Assembly (NCBI GenBank): GCA_013001295.1
Contig: JABDMW010000016.1
Location: forward strand, 1 to 44,972
Length of the DNA stretch: 44,972 bases
Reading direction: 5' to 3'
Origin: Hyphomonadaceae bacterium
GTDB taxonomy: Bacteria; Pseudomonadota; Alphaproteobacteria; Caulobacterales; Maricaulaceae
The position numbers were made by a program, and so were the translations under genes. The notes under the pieces were generated by a model, which saw only the letters and a program-made list of their open reading frames with translations, was not told the origin of the DNA and did not search any database. Position 1 is the stretch's first letter. Each line of letters opens with the position of its first letter. Positions 23,154 to 30,860 of this stretch are shown in pieces.

Positions 23154-24143
23154 ATGAAAGCCATGATCTTAAATGCATATGGGGCAGATGCCTCTTTCGA
23201 AGTCACCGATATACCTGTCCCGTCCGTAAAGGCCGGGCACGTCCTTGTGCGCGTTGCGGCGACAAGCGTGAATACGGTCGACACCATGATCCGTAACATG
23301 GGCAGTGACTTACCCCTCTCTCCGGCTCTGCCGGCCCTGCTCGGCATGGATTTCGCGGGAACGGTCGAGGCCGTTGGTGACGGCGTGACCGATTTCGCAC
23401 CCGGCGATGAGGTCTATGGCTGTGCCGGTGGCCTCGCCGACCTCCCCGGCGCCCTGGCCGACTATATGCTCGCAGATGCCAAACTGATCGCCCACAAACC
23501 CAAAACCATTTCCATGCGCGAGGCCGCGGCCCTGCCGCTAGTCGGCATTACGGCCTATGAAGGCCTGAAACGCGCCGGCATTGCGCCCGGACAAAAAGTA
23601 CTGGTCCACGGCGGTACCGGCGGTGTCGGGCATGTGGCCGTTCAATTGGCCAGGCATTTTGGCACGGACGTGTATGCGACCTGCTCCGGCGGCGCGCAAA
23701 CGGCCGTGATCGAAAGCTATGGGGCGACGGCCATCAACTACAAGACCGATGCTGTCGCGGACTATGTCGAACAATATACCGACGGCGCCGGCTTTGACAT
23801 TGTCTATGACTCCGTGGGCGGTGCCAATATGACAAACTCATTTGAGGCCGCCGCGCTTAACGGACATGTGGCGACGACTGTGGCCATGGTGGAAATTGAC
23901 CTCACCCCTGCCCATTTCAAAGGCTTGTCTTTTCATGTGGTCTTCATGTTGATCCCCATGCTGCACGACCATAAGCGACAGCAGCACGGCGACATTTTAA
24001 AAAACATGGCAAGCATCGTCGACAGCGGCGCGCTCAAACCCCTTCTCGATGAAACAAACTTCTCTCTGGAGCAGATTGGGGATGCCCACGCCCGCCTTTC
24101 AAGCGGCAATGCCATGGGCAAGATCGTCGTTGTCGGGGGTTAG
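23154..24143 (+). CDS. NADPH:quinone oxidoreductase-like (zinc-free MDR)
   Basis: 329 residues. The GroES-like domain (1-120) has GMDFAGTVEAVGDGVTDFAP and GDEVYG. The nucleotide-binding domain follows, with ALPLVGITAYEGL and LVHGGTGGVGHVAVQLA. No structural zinc Cys cluster and no catalytic-zinc ligands are present, which places it with quinone oxidoreductase-like medium-chain reductases that use NADPH. GAGGAATAACACC precedes the ATG. It is co-transcribed with the SDR gene and probably controlled by HxlR. Confidence 0.9.
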   Translation: MKAMILNAYGADASFEVTDIPVPSVKAGHVLVRVAATSVNTVDTMIRNMGSDLPLSPALPALLGMDFAGTVEAVGDGVTDFAPGDEVYGCAGGLADLPGALADYMLADAKLIAHKPKTISMREAAALPLVGITAYEGLKRAGIAPGQKVLVHGGTGGVGHVAVQLARHFGTDVYATCSGGAQTAVIESYGATAINYKTDAVADYVEQYTDGAGFDIVYDSVGGANMTNSFEAAALNGHVATTVAMVEIDLTPAHFKGLSFHVVFMLIPMLHDHKRQQHGDILKNMASIVDSGALKPLLDETNFSLEQIGDAHARLSSGNAMGKIVVVGG

Positions 24144-24290
24144 TGTATGGGTGATCAGGGCTTGTGGTTTGGGCGCGATTGGATCGGGCTTTTGATACGC
24201 TAAACGCGGGGACTGTCACCGTAATTCAATTTTTAAGTGAATGAATTTTTGTACCAGATCGGGGTATTTGTTTGGCTATTGCTTGATGGC

Positions 24291-24653
24291 TTACAAGACT
24301 TGGCTTTGCGCAAGTTTGCCAACAGCTCGATCCTTCAAACTTTGAAGTGACACCCAACTTCCGTCATCTAAATATCTCCAGTTTTTCAACTTCATTTCTG
24401 AAAATTGAATCTGCCAGGCTAAGTCAGTCGATTCTTTATTTCGGCTCTTACGTTTTTTGAGCGCGCGAAGAGTCTCCTGCATATTCTTTAGATGTGTTTG
24501 CGTTGCCTCAATAGAGTTTTTCATTTCCGCTATGTCATTATTTTGAACGATCTCGGCCTGCAAAGCCTCTTCATATTTATTGACTAACCGTGTGTTGGCA
24601 ATTTCCAAATTCGTGCGTTTGCCAAAAACTAATTGTGTAGATTCCAGATACAT
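24291..24653 (-). CDS. Hypothetical coiled-coil protein
   Basis: 120 residues from ATG 24653, with GGGGGAATAAG upstream; an 18-residue longer frame lacks a ribosome site. The middle (about 15-80) is a long helix with heptad-like spacing (EEALQAEIVQNNDIAEMKNS, THLKNMQETLRALKKRK). The C-terminus contains WRYLDDGSWVSLQSLKDRAV. No family recognised. It is a free-standing gene; 24654-24915 is AT-rich with no gene. Confidence 0.5.
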   Translation of the reverse strand: MYLESTQLVFGKRTNLEIANTRLVNKYEEALQAEIVQNNDIAEMKNSIEATQTHLKNMQETLRALKKRKSRNKESTDLAWQIQFSEMKLKNWRYLDDGSWVSLQSLKDRAVGKLAQSQVL

Positions 24654-24915
24654 TCTTATTCCCCCATTCAATACAATCAACAGTACATACCGCCGACTTT
24701 CCGCCACCGGTTAATAAGCTGTTAATGAACCAATGATGAACGATAAACCATGGCTTATGCTTGGAAACATCCGTGAAGGACTTATGCTATTTTAGCGCCC
24801 TTTAACGGTGAATTTGCCAGTTCATAAGAAATATTTCGCTATGTTTTTGTCTGTTTAAGTGGAAATTAAAACCGCAACCGCGTCGAACACCCGATCTACA
24901 ACAGCAATCCCGCCC

Positions 24916-25560
24916 CTACATCGTGCGTTTAAGCTCGCTGTAATCGCCTTTGACGCGGAGTGTGACGGTGACGTCTTTGTCGCTGCGGTTTCGCCAAAAC
25001 CAACCATGCGCCCCTTCGGATATGGCGGTAAATTCACCGGCGTTCACCGTTTCGGCTCTGCCTTGTTTATAGCTATGGGTTTTGCCATCGCCGCCGTCGG
25101 TGTGCAGGTCTGAGTTTAAATGTCCTTGATCGGTCGCCCACTCATAGTGGGCCACATTACCCTTTACCATCACCAGCTTGACCTCGGCCGCAGCGCCCGG
25201 TTTGAGCGTAATTGAGGTCTCATCCCGCCACATAATTTCCAAGGGCTCGACTGGAGCGGTGTCCGCCACAGGGTCAGGCACCTCAATGACCGGTGTAATT
25301 TCTTCGGCCACTTCCACCTCTTCCACTGCTTCCACCGCTTCCGCGCTCGCTGCTTCTTGGGCCAGCTGTTCTTTGATCTGGCCCATTTCCGTCAGACCGA
25401 GCACGCGGCCAACCCCGGTTGGGTCGACGCCGTATTCGGCCGGCAAGATCACGGTCACCAGCAGGGCCGCGGCTGATACCGCAGCCAATATGGTGGAGCG
25501 CAGCAGCTTGCGTTTTGAGGGCAAATCCGCGCGATTGGGCATGTCTGAATTATACATCAA
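24916..25560 (-). CDS. Transmembrane anchor protein next to HupE/UreJ
   Basis: 214 residues. The cytoplasmic start (PNRADLPSKRKLLRS) is followed by one membrane helix (about 22-42) and an acidic Glu/Val/Pro linker (about 70-105, AVEAVEEVEVAEEITPV). A periplasmic beta domain completes the chain, with ITLKPGAAAEVKLVMVKGNV, HTDGGDGKTHSYKQGR, and HGWFWRNRSDKDVTVTLRV. Proteins of this build are found directly behind HupE/UreJ-like genes in proteobacteria and are annotated only as membrane anchors. The gene begins 6 bases after the HupE stop, so it is one operon. Confidence 0.7.
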   Translation of the reverse strand: MMYNSDMPNRADLPSKRKLLRSTILAAVSAAALLVTVILPAEYGVDPTGVGRVLGLTEMGQIKEQLAQEAASAEAVEAVEEVEVAEEITPVIEVPDPVADTAPVEPLEIMWRDETSITLKPGAAAEVKLVMVKGNVAHYEWATDQGHLNSDLHTDGGDGKTHSYKQGRAETVNAGEFTAISEGAHGWFWRNRSDKDVTVTLRVKGDYSELKRTM

Positions 25561-25566
25561 TTTCTC

Positions 25567-26274
25567 CTAGGCGGTGACCATATAGCCGGTGAGTTGAAAA
25601 CCGATCAGGACAAAGCCCGCCGCCATCAACACAACATTGGCCGTGTAGGCATGTTTAAGAAAGCTGGCGGTGCGCCGCCAATACCCCATGACGATCAAGA
25701 TCAGCGCCAGGGCCAATAACTGCCCGATTTCAACCCCGACATTAAACGCCAGCAAATTCGGCAATAACCCGTCCGGCGACACTTCATAATCGATGACCTT
25801 GGAGGCCAATCCGAACCCGTGAAAAAACCCGAAAATCAGGGTCGCGGCTTTGGTATTGGGTTGAACCCCAAACCAGCTTTGATAGGCCCCGATATTATCC
25901 AAAGCCTTGTAAACGATCGACAGCCCGATAATCGCATCAATGATATAGCTGTTCATGCCAAAATCAAAAAACACGCCGGCCAGCATGGTCACCGAGTGCC
26001 CGATCGCAAACAGGCTGACATAAATGCCGATATGTTTCATCTTGTAGAGAAAGAACACAATGCCCAGCAAGAACAGGATATGGTCATACCCGGTCACCAT
26101 ATGTTTAGCGCCGAGATACAAAAACGACATCAGGTGAACACCGGTAATTTCCTGGATATATCCCTTATCCCCTTCGGCGACGCCGTGGGCAAATGCGTCT
26201 GCCGCGACACCGGCAATGGCCAGGGCCAGGATGGATAGAATGATCAATATCCGTGGATGGCCAAATAACCGCAT
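25567..26274 (-). CDS. HupE/UreJ family membrane protein
   Basis: 235 residues, an N-terminal signal-like helix plus about six membrane helices. Family signatures are GAKHMVTGYDHILFLLGIVFF, with conserved H and D residues, AIGHSVTMLAG and FGFFHGFGLAS. The His/Asp residues are thought to bind Ni2+ or Co2+ in members of this permease family, but many relatives away from hydrogenase or urease genes have unclear substrates. No hydrogenase, urease or cobalamin gene is in this window. Operon with the anchor protein behind it. Confidence 0.85.
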   Translation of the reverse strand: MRLFGHPRILIILSILALAIAGVAADAFAHGVAEGDKGYIQEITGVHLMSFLYLGAKHMVTGYDHILFLLGIVFFLYKMKHIGIYVSLFAIGHSVTMLAGVFFDFGMNSYIIDAIIGLSIVYKALDNIGAYQSWFGVQPNTKAATLIFGFFHGFGLASKVIDYEVSPDGLLPNLLAFNVGVEIGQLLALALILIVMGYWRRTASFLKHAYTANVVLMAAGFVLIGFQLTGYMVTA

Positions 26275-26387
26275 ATCTAATGTCCTGGATCAAAACTGAT
26301 GCCGAATCGGCCCGCCAATCCTATCGAAATGAAATACAAACCGATAGTGACGACACAGGCCGCAAAAAGGGAAATCACAACATCACG

Positions 26388-26448
26388 CCTCATCCTGAGG
26401 CGGCGCGGCAGCGCAGGGACTCGAAGGATATTCTTTAGCCTGCCCCGA
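26388..26448. repeat. Palindromic repeat, CCTCATCCTGAGG type (half copy)
   Basis: CCTCATCCTGAGGCGGCGCG and GGGACTCGAAGGATATTC match the left half of the copy at 19331, up to GCCTGCCCCGATC, where that copy turns back. Here the sequence instead meets the stop codon of the minus-strand membrane protein (26449-26451), so the right half is missing or was replaced at the gene edge. Confidence 0.6.
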
Positions 26449-26823
26449 TCAATCTACATATTTTCCGAATACCGGCTCGGATAAATAGGTGAGCAAGGCC
26501 AGCGTCAGTGTCACATATACGACCATAATCAGGCCATCCCGCCCTAAATCTATGATCTGAAACCCGACAAGCAGGACCGCTATGGCCCCGAGAATAAATA
26601 TCGGACCGGAGTAATAACAATGCCGTCTCCGACAGCGTCTGGCGTTAAGAACGCAGGCCAAGCCCATCCACAGGAAGGCACCGCTCATGAGTCCGATAAT
26701 GACGGGCAACGGAACTAATCCCGGCATAAAGTTTGTTGAGATCAGGAGAAGTATCGGTAAGCCCCACGCGAGTAGAAAAGGAAGTGGACGTGCGGCTTGA
26801 TCATGTTTCTGGTTATCAGTCAC
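26449..26823 (-). CDS. Membrane protein paired with GDCCVxC protein
   Basis: 124 residues, about four hydrophobic segments (18-33, 38-60, 75-92, 98-115). A Cys/Arg/His loop between helices 2 and 3, NARRCRRRHCYYSGP, could hold a metal. The start overlaps the GDCCVxC gene by 8 bases (26816-26823). This pairing of a C-R-x-x-H-C-Y membrane protein with a GDCCVxC protein recurs in other proteobacteria, often near metal-handling genes; function is unproven. Confidence 0.65.
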   Translation of the reverse strand: MTDNQKHDQAARPLPFLLAWGLPILLLISTNFMPGLVPLPVIIGLMSGAFLWMGLACVLNARRCRRRHCYYSGPIFILGAIAVLLVGFQIIDLGRDGLIMVVYVTLTLALLTYLSEPVFGKYVD

Positions 26824-27043
26824 AACACGAGTCTCCGAGCTGAATGGGCGGACACTTTACATCGCCGTAGGAACAATAAACACAACAATCCCCTTTGAGC
26901 GGCTTCAAAACGGCGCCACACCCTTTGCAATCATAGAAGTACTGACACGCATCTGTGGGCATGGTGTCCTTCGAAGCATGACCGCATTCAGGACAAGTCA
27001 GTGTCGAGGTCGGAATGACTATCGGCTCGTGAGATTTAGCCAT
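26816..27043 (-). CDS. GDCCVxC domain metal-binding protein
   Basis: 75 residues, very Cys-rich: TCPECGH, QYFYDCKGCGAVL, then the signature GDCCVYCSYGDVKCPP and a terminal SCCD. The two C-x-x-C pairs look like a zinc ribbon. Some family members use selenocysteine in the GDCC motif, but here all positions are Cys codons. Mercury or other soft-metal binding is often proposed but not shown here. AAGGAGACC precedes the ATG by 8 bases. Between 27044 and 27241 only weak short frames were found. Confidence 0.82.
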   Translation of the reverse strand: MAKSHEPIVIPTSTLTCPECGHASKDTMPTDACQYFYDCKGCGAVLKPLKGDCCVYCSYGDVKCPPIQLGDSCCD

Positions 27044-27241
27044 CGTTGCAGGTCTCCTTCATAAGAGGGCAAAATGACCGCGCATAAAGTCAACGGCGCG
27101 GCAATTATCAAAATCGTCAAAGTCCTTCGGTTTGGCCAGTGTGAATGCGCGCGCGGTCGTCGTAATTCTGACAAAAGCCATGAAATGTTTCGCGTGCATA
27201 CGGTTGCGGCCCGTTGACGTTACTTGCCTTAATGTTTTACA

Positions 27242-27733
27242 CTATTGCGCGATTTCATGGGAATCCCGAACGCTACTGAACGTAAGGTTTATCAACATCC
27301 ATTTTCCAGATTTGTTCTGATAAACTTCTGTGACGGCGAATTCATTGGAGACGGTGTTGCCACCCACAACCGCTTCGAGCGTTATTCGATTCCATATGAT
27401 CGCTGTATCATCAAATATTTCAACAACGGATGCATGAACATCCGCATGTTTATACCAAATACTTCCTGATTTTATAATTTACAATTCTTCCGGCTGATTC
27501 CATGTGCCACTCATATGAACAAATTTGGCCTTGGCATCGAACAGTTTGCCAAGTTCGGAAACATTTTTTTCAGACATCCATTTCCATTTGTTTTTAGAAA
27601 TATCAAGCAAGGTCTGTTCCGCATTATCGGTATAATTTTGGGAAGATTGATGGTTTGTCGAAGACTCAACCGCCGGACTGGAACAAGCGCAAAGGAACGG
27701 GATTAAAATTAGACAAAGTAAAGTCCGTTGCAT
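27242..27733 (-). pseudogene. NTF2-like (DUF4440) lipoprotein gene broken by one in-frame stop
   Basis: The first part (27733 down to 27479) encodes a lipoprotein signal (LCLILIPFLCACSS) and LLDISKNKWKWMSEKNVSEL, then GTWNQPEEL, and stops at TAA. The same frame continues without shift: IIKSGSIWYKHADVHASVVE, TAIIWNRITLEAVVGGN, FAVTEVYQNKSGKWMLINLT, to TAG 27242. Together they give the complete DUF4440 fold, where relatives have E-L-x-x-I-K-S-G at the interrupted point. Thus a single nonsense change (or sequencing error) splits an otherwise intact gene. Confidence 0.8.
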
Positions 27734-27965
27734 ATTTATCTCTCTCGAACATTCGAAGTTAACATCGACTCAGTTCGGCACTCTGATAACTCATCTTAGA
27801 AGTATAAGTTTTTACCTTGGGTTGTCGAGTTCTACTTCGGGGAAATTTAAAACCGCGACCTCTTCAAATTTCCTGCCCGCGCCCATATCATCCTGAGTTC
27901 GGACGTGTCATAAACATTTCACATAAAACTTATACACCGCTCTGCGAAACCTGAGGGGGATGGGG

Positions 27966-28634
27966 ATGAGACGCGCAGAATTTAGATCTTTACTGGCCGA
28001 GTTTGTCGGATCGGCACTGCTCTCGGGTGTGGTGATTGGCTCGGGCATTCTCGCTGTCACCCTCAGCAATGGAAATGACGGCGTCGCCCTGCTCGGCAAT
28101 ACCATTGCGACCGGGGCCATCCTGTGGGTGCTTGTGGCTACACTCGCCCCTGTTTCGGGCGCGCACTTTAACCCGGCCGTCACCTTGGCCTTTCTTTTGA
28201 AAAAGGCGGTCACGCCCCGCACAGCCGTGCTTTATGTGATCATTCAAATATTGGGGTGTATCGTCGGGGCCTGGCTGGCCCATGCCATGTTTGAGCTCCC
28301 GATCCTGCAAACCGCCACAACCGACCGCTCCGGTGTGTCGAAAATACTGGCCGAGGGGCTCGCGACATTCACCCTCGTCTTCGCGATATTCGGCGCCATC
28401 CGCCACGCCCCGAAAGCCGTGCCCATGGCCGTCGCCTTAGCGATCGTGGCCGGGTATTGGTGGACCTCCTCCACAAGCTTCGCCAACCCGGCCATCACAA
28501 TTGCCCGCTCTCTTTCCGACAGCTTTGCCGGGGTCAGCCCCGCCAATGTGCCCGGGTTTATCGTCGGACAATTCCTCGGCGCCATCGCCGCCACGGTGAT
28601 ATCGAGTGTTCTGTTTGCAGAAGACACTGATTGA
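27966..28634 (+). CDS. MIP family channel (aquaporin)
   Basis: 222 residues with six membrane helices and both pore half-helices: SGAHFNPAVTLAF and SFANPAITIARS. The Arg after the second NPA motif is present. ATG 27966 is preferred, since GAGGGGG lies 6 to 12 bases before it; ATG 27960 is also in frame. The second NPA region is of the type found in AqpS-like channels of arsenic-resistance operons, but no ars gene is nearby, so water, glycerol or metalloid transport cannot be separated. No gene lies in 27734-27959 or 28635-28920. Confidence 0.9.
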   Translation: MRRAEFRSLLAEFVGSALLSGVVIGSGILAVTLSNGNDGVALLGNTIATGAILWVLVATLAPVSGAHFNPAVTLAFLLKKAVTPRTAVLYVIIQILGCIVGAWLAHAMFELPILQTATTDRSGVSKILAEGLATFTLVFAIFGAIRHAPKAVPMAVALAIVAGYWWTSSTSFANPAITIARSLSDSFAGVSPANVPGFIVGQFLGAIAATVISSVLFAEDTD

Positions 28635-28920
28635 GCAGGATAAGGCCTTTTCATCGATTGTTTTTCTGAGTTAACCTTATGTCCGCTGTGCTCCCTTAAT
28701 TGAGGTCACGATGGTCCTCAAACCAGCCATCAGTTCAGAGGCCGTTTCTGTCCGGAAAACGCCGCGCGATAACTATCGCTAATCCCTGTTTTATGACATT
28801 AGCGCAGCGGTTTACTTTAGGCGACGTTTAGACGTCAATTTGGGTGCGACGCTTTCGATCAGGCTTGCATCTACGTCCGTGCGTGTTACAAATCGAGCAA
28901 CGGCAGAGGGGGTTTGCGCT

Positions 28921-29358
28921 ATGGAAACAATTATTGGAATGCGCCTAATCCGGCTTGGTCTGGCGCTATTTCTTTTGGGACTCGCCTCGGGGCTTGTCAC
29001 CGGAATGATGGCCAATCCAAGAATGGGTCTTTCCGCGCACATGCAGGGCATCACCAACGGCGTATTCCTTCTTGCTCTGGGGGCGATTTGGCCCAAAGTT
29101 CATCTTCCGGCGTGGGGGCATCGCGCTGCATTCTGGTTGTTGGCCTATGGGACAGTGATCAACTGGCTTTCAACATCACTCGCTGCGTTTTGGGGAACGG
29201 GAAAAATGACGCCGATAGTATCACCTAACCCGACGGCCAAGCCTTGGCAGGAAACAATGGTTTCGATTGGTCTGCTGTCCCTAACGCTGGCCATGCTTGC
29301 TGGCACCATTATTGTGTTGGCCGGACTGTTCCGGAACGGCGACGGCAAGAGCAACTAG
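28921..29358 (+). CDS. HabB/StyC-like membrane isomerase
   Basis: 145 residues from ATG 28921 (GAGGGGG upstream) with four membrane helices. NPRMGLSAHMQGITNGVFL and ALGAIWPKVHLP, then WLLAYGTVINWLSTSLAAFWG, match the hydroxylaminobenzene mutase / styrene oxide isomerase family. These small heme-binding or membrane enzymes rearrange epoxides or hydroxylamino-aromatics. The His in SAHMQG is the conserved candidate catalytic/heme residue. No styrene or nitrobenzene genes are nearby, so the substrate is open. Confidence 0.78.
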   Translation: METIIGMRLIRLGLALFLLGLASGLVTGMMANPRMGLSAHMQGITNGVFLLALGAIWPKVHLPAWGHRAAFWLLAYGTVINWLSTSLAAFWGTGKMTPIVSPNPTAKPWQETMVSIGLLSLTLAMLAGTIIVLAGLFRNGDGKSN

Positions 29359-29523
29359 CTGAAATCACGCGATGAGAGATTGTAAGCCCGACAATTCCTG
29401 ACGTCCGCTTCGCCCCGATTGCCCTGATCGTGAAAATCCCAATACTGGACGTTAGCTCAGAGGCTTAAAACACCCAAAATAGGCCGCTCAACCACCTCTT
29501 TAACTCGCCTATCTCAGTGTGTA

Positions 29524-30036
29524 CTAATTAGAGGTCTTTTTGCAGATGCCCTTATTCCCAACCGAATTTATGCTCTCCGGCTTGCAGGCTTTTATCGTTG
29601 TTGTGCTGTTAATGGGTCTAGATATTGAACTATCATTATCGCGCTGTTTCATCGTTGGCTGCATTTTGAACATTTTGCGGTTTTGCCCTGTCTTTTTATC
29701 CACACAGGCCTGAAGGTCAGCCTCCGAACGGCAGATGTCTATCGCATCCTGAAAAGAGAGATATTGTGTTTTATGCTCTCCGCTATCTTTGGCAATTTCC
29801 GAAATGACCTCCCCTTTGTTCATCGCCGCCGGCTTGGGCGCAACTCCGATATCCTCTGTTTCAAAAGGGGTTAATCTCTGTTTCACAGGTGTCTTCTTTT
29901 GCTGGATTGTATGTGACAACTCATGGCCTTTACGAAGTTTTTCGGTGTCATTTGCTTGCGCCCAGCTTTGCGAACCTGCCACGGACGAGAATGCCGTAAA
30001 AACCACAACTCCGATACCAATTTGCCAAAAACGCAT
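29524..30036 (-). CDS. Secreted hypothetical protein
   Basis: 170 residues with a signal peptide (MRFWQIGIGVVVFTAFSSVA, ending near SWAQA). The mature protein is polar and low in hydrophobics, with two Cys pairs (ICRSEADLQACVDKK; IKACKPE...KGICKK) that may form disulfides. No recognised domain. It stands alone: 29359-29523 and 30037-30233 hold no other gene. Confidence 0.5.
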   Translation of the reverse strand: MRFWQIGIGVVVFTAFSSVAGSQSWAQANDTEKLRKGHELSHTIQQKKTPVKQRLTPFETEDIGVAPKPAAMNKGEVISEIAKDSGEHKTQYLSFQDAIDICRSEADLQACVDKKTGQNRKMFKMQPTMKQRDNDSSISRPINSTTTIKACKPESINSVGNKGICKKTSN

Positions 30037-30233
30037 ACTATCCTCCGCCAGATTGACAAGAGCATAACAGAGATTTCCGTTAATTTAAAGCCTTTCACAG
30101 GATAGGCATAAATCCGCATGGCGGACATTAGGCCTTTCGCTTATTATGTCTGCTTTGGCAGCAAAAGTGGGCGTAAGCGGTATGGTCATTGACGGCTAAG
30201 CCCCGAAAGCAGAAATTTAGATCGGAATAGCCC

Positions 30234-30860
30234 TTAAACCCCAACCTCCGCAAATTCCCCATCCTCATCCGCAAACAACAATTTCCCGTGTTCGATGCTG
30301 AAATAGGCGCCCATGAGGTCGAGATCGCCGGCGTCCAGCGCGGTTTTGATGAACGGGAAGGTTTTGAGGTTTTCGATGGAATTGAGCACGCCGTTAAGCT
30401 CCATATCGAACTGGGCGGTGCCGCCATGGCATTTGTCGGTATTGGCCGTAGCGAGTATATCGACCCATTTGCCAATGAAACTTGACGGTTCTTGTTGGGC
30501 ATAGCCGCCAAGATGGGCTTTGATGCCGCCGCAATCCGCATGGCCCATGACCACAATCGCTTTAACTTTCAGATGGTTGACGGCAAATTCTATTGCGGCA
30601 CTGCTGCCATGATAGCTGTCGTCGGCCTCATAGGGGGGCACAATATTGGCGACATTGCGCAGGACAAAGATCTCGCCCGGATAGGTATCGAAAATATCGG
30701 ATGGATCCGCGCGGCTGTCTGAGCAGGCAATGATCATGACATTGGGCTGTTGGCCTTTCGAGCCCAGTTCCGAGTATATTTTCTTCTGGGTTTTATACAG
30801 CCCGTTTCGAAAAGTCTGATAGCCGTGTATCAGCTCCCGCTTCCATTTCGGTTCGCTCAT
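30234..30860 (-). CDS. Beta-class carbonic anhydrase
   Basis: 208 residues, cytosolic. Zinc ligands Cys46, His107 and Cys110 are visible in IIACSDSRADPSDIF and VVMGHADCGGIKAH, and the Asp48-Arg50 dyad that controls opening of the active site is intact. It interconverts CO2 and bicarbonate. It starts within the stop of the sugar dehydrogenase gene (ATGA, 30857-30860), so it is translated from that operon. Confidence 0.95.
   Translation of the reverse strand: MSEPKWKRELIHGYQTFRNGLYKTQKKIYSELGSKGQQPNVMIIACSDSRADPSDIFDTYPGEIFVLRNVANIVPPYEADDSYHGSSAAIEFAVNHLKVKAIVVMGHADCGGIKAHLGGYAQQEPSSFIGKWVDILATANTDKCHGGTAQFDMELNGVLNSIENLKTFPFIKTALDAGDLDLMGAYFSIEHGKLLFADEDGEFAEVGV

Noticed and set aside
24180-24220. 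GGGGACTGTCACCGTAATT, reminiscent of transposase-associated repeat ends
   Set aside because: A single short match with no transposase or inverted partner nearby; not enough for a mobile element call.
27132-27469. Two short plus-strand frames
   Set aside because: They are antisense to the second half of the stop-interrupted NTF2-like gene, which explains the open reading.
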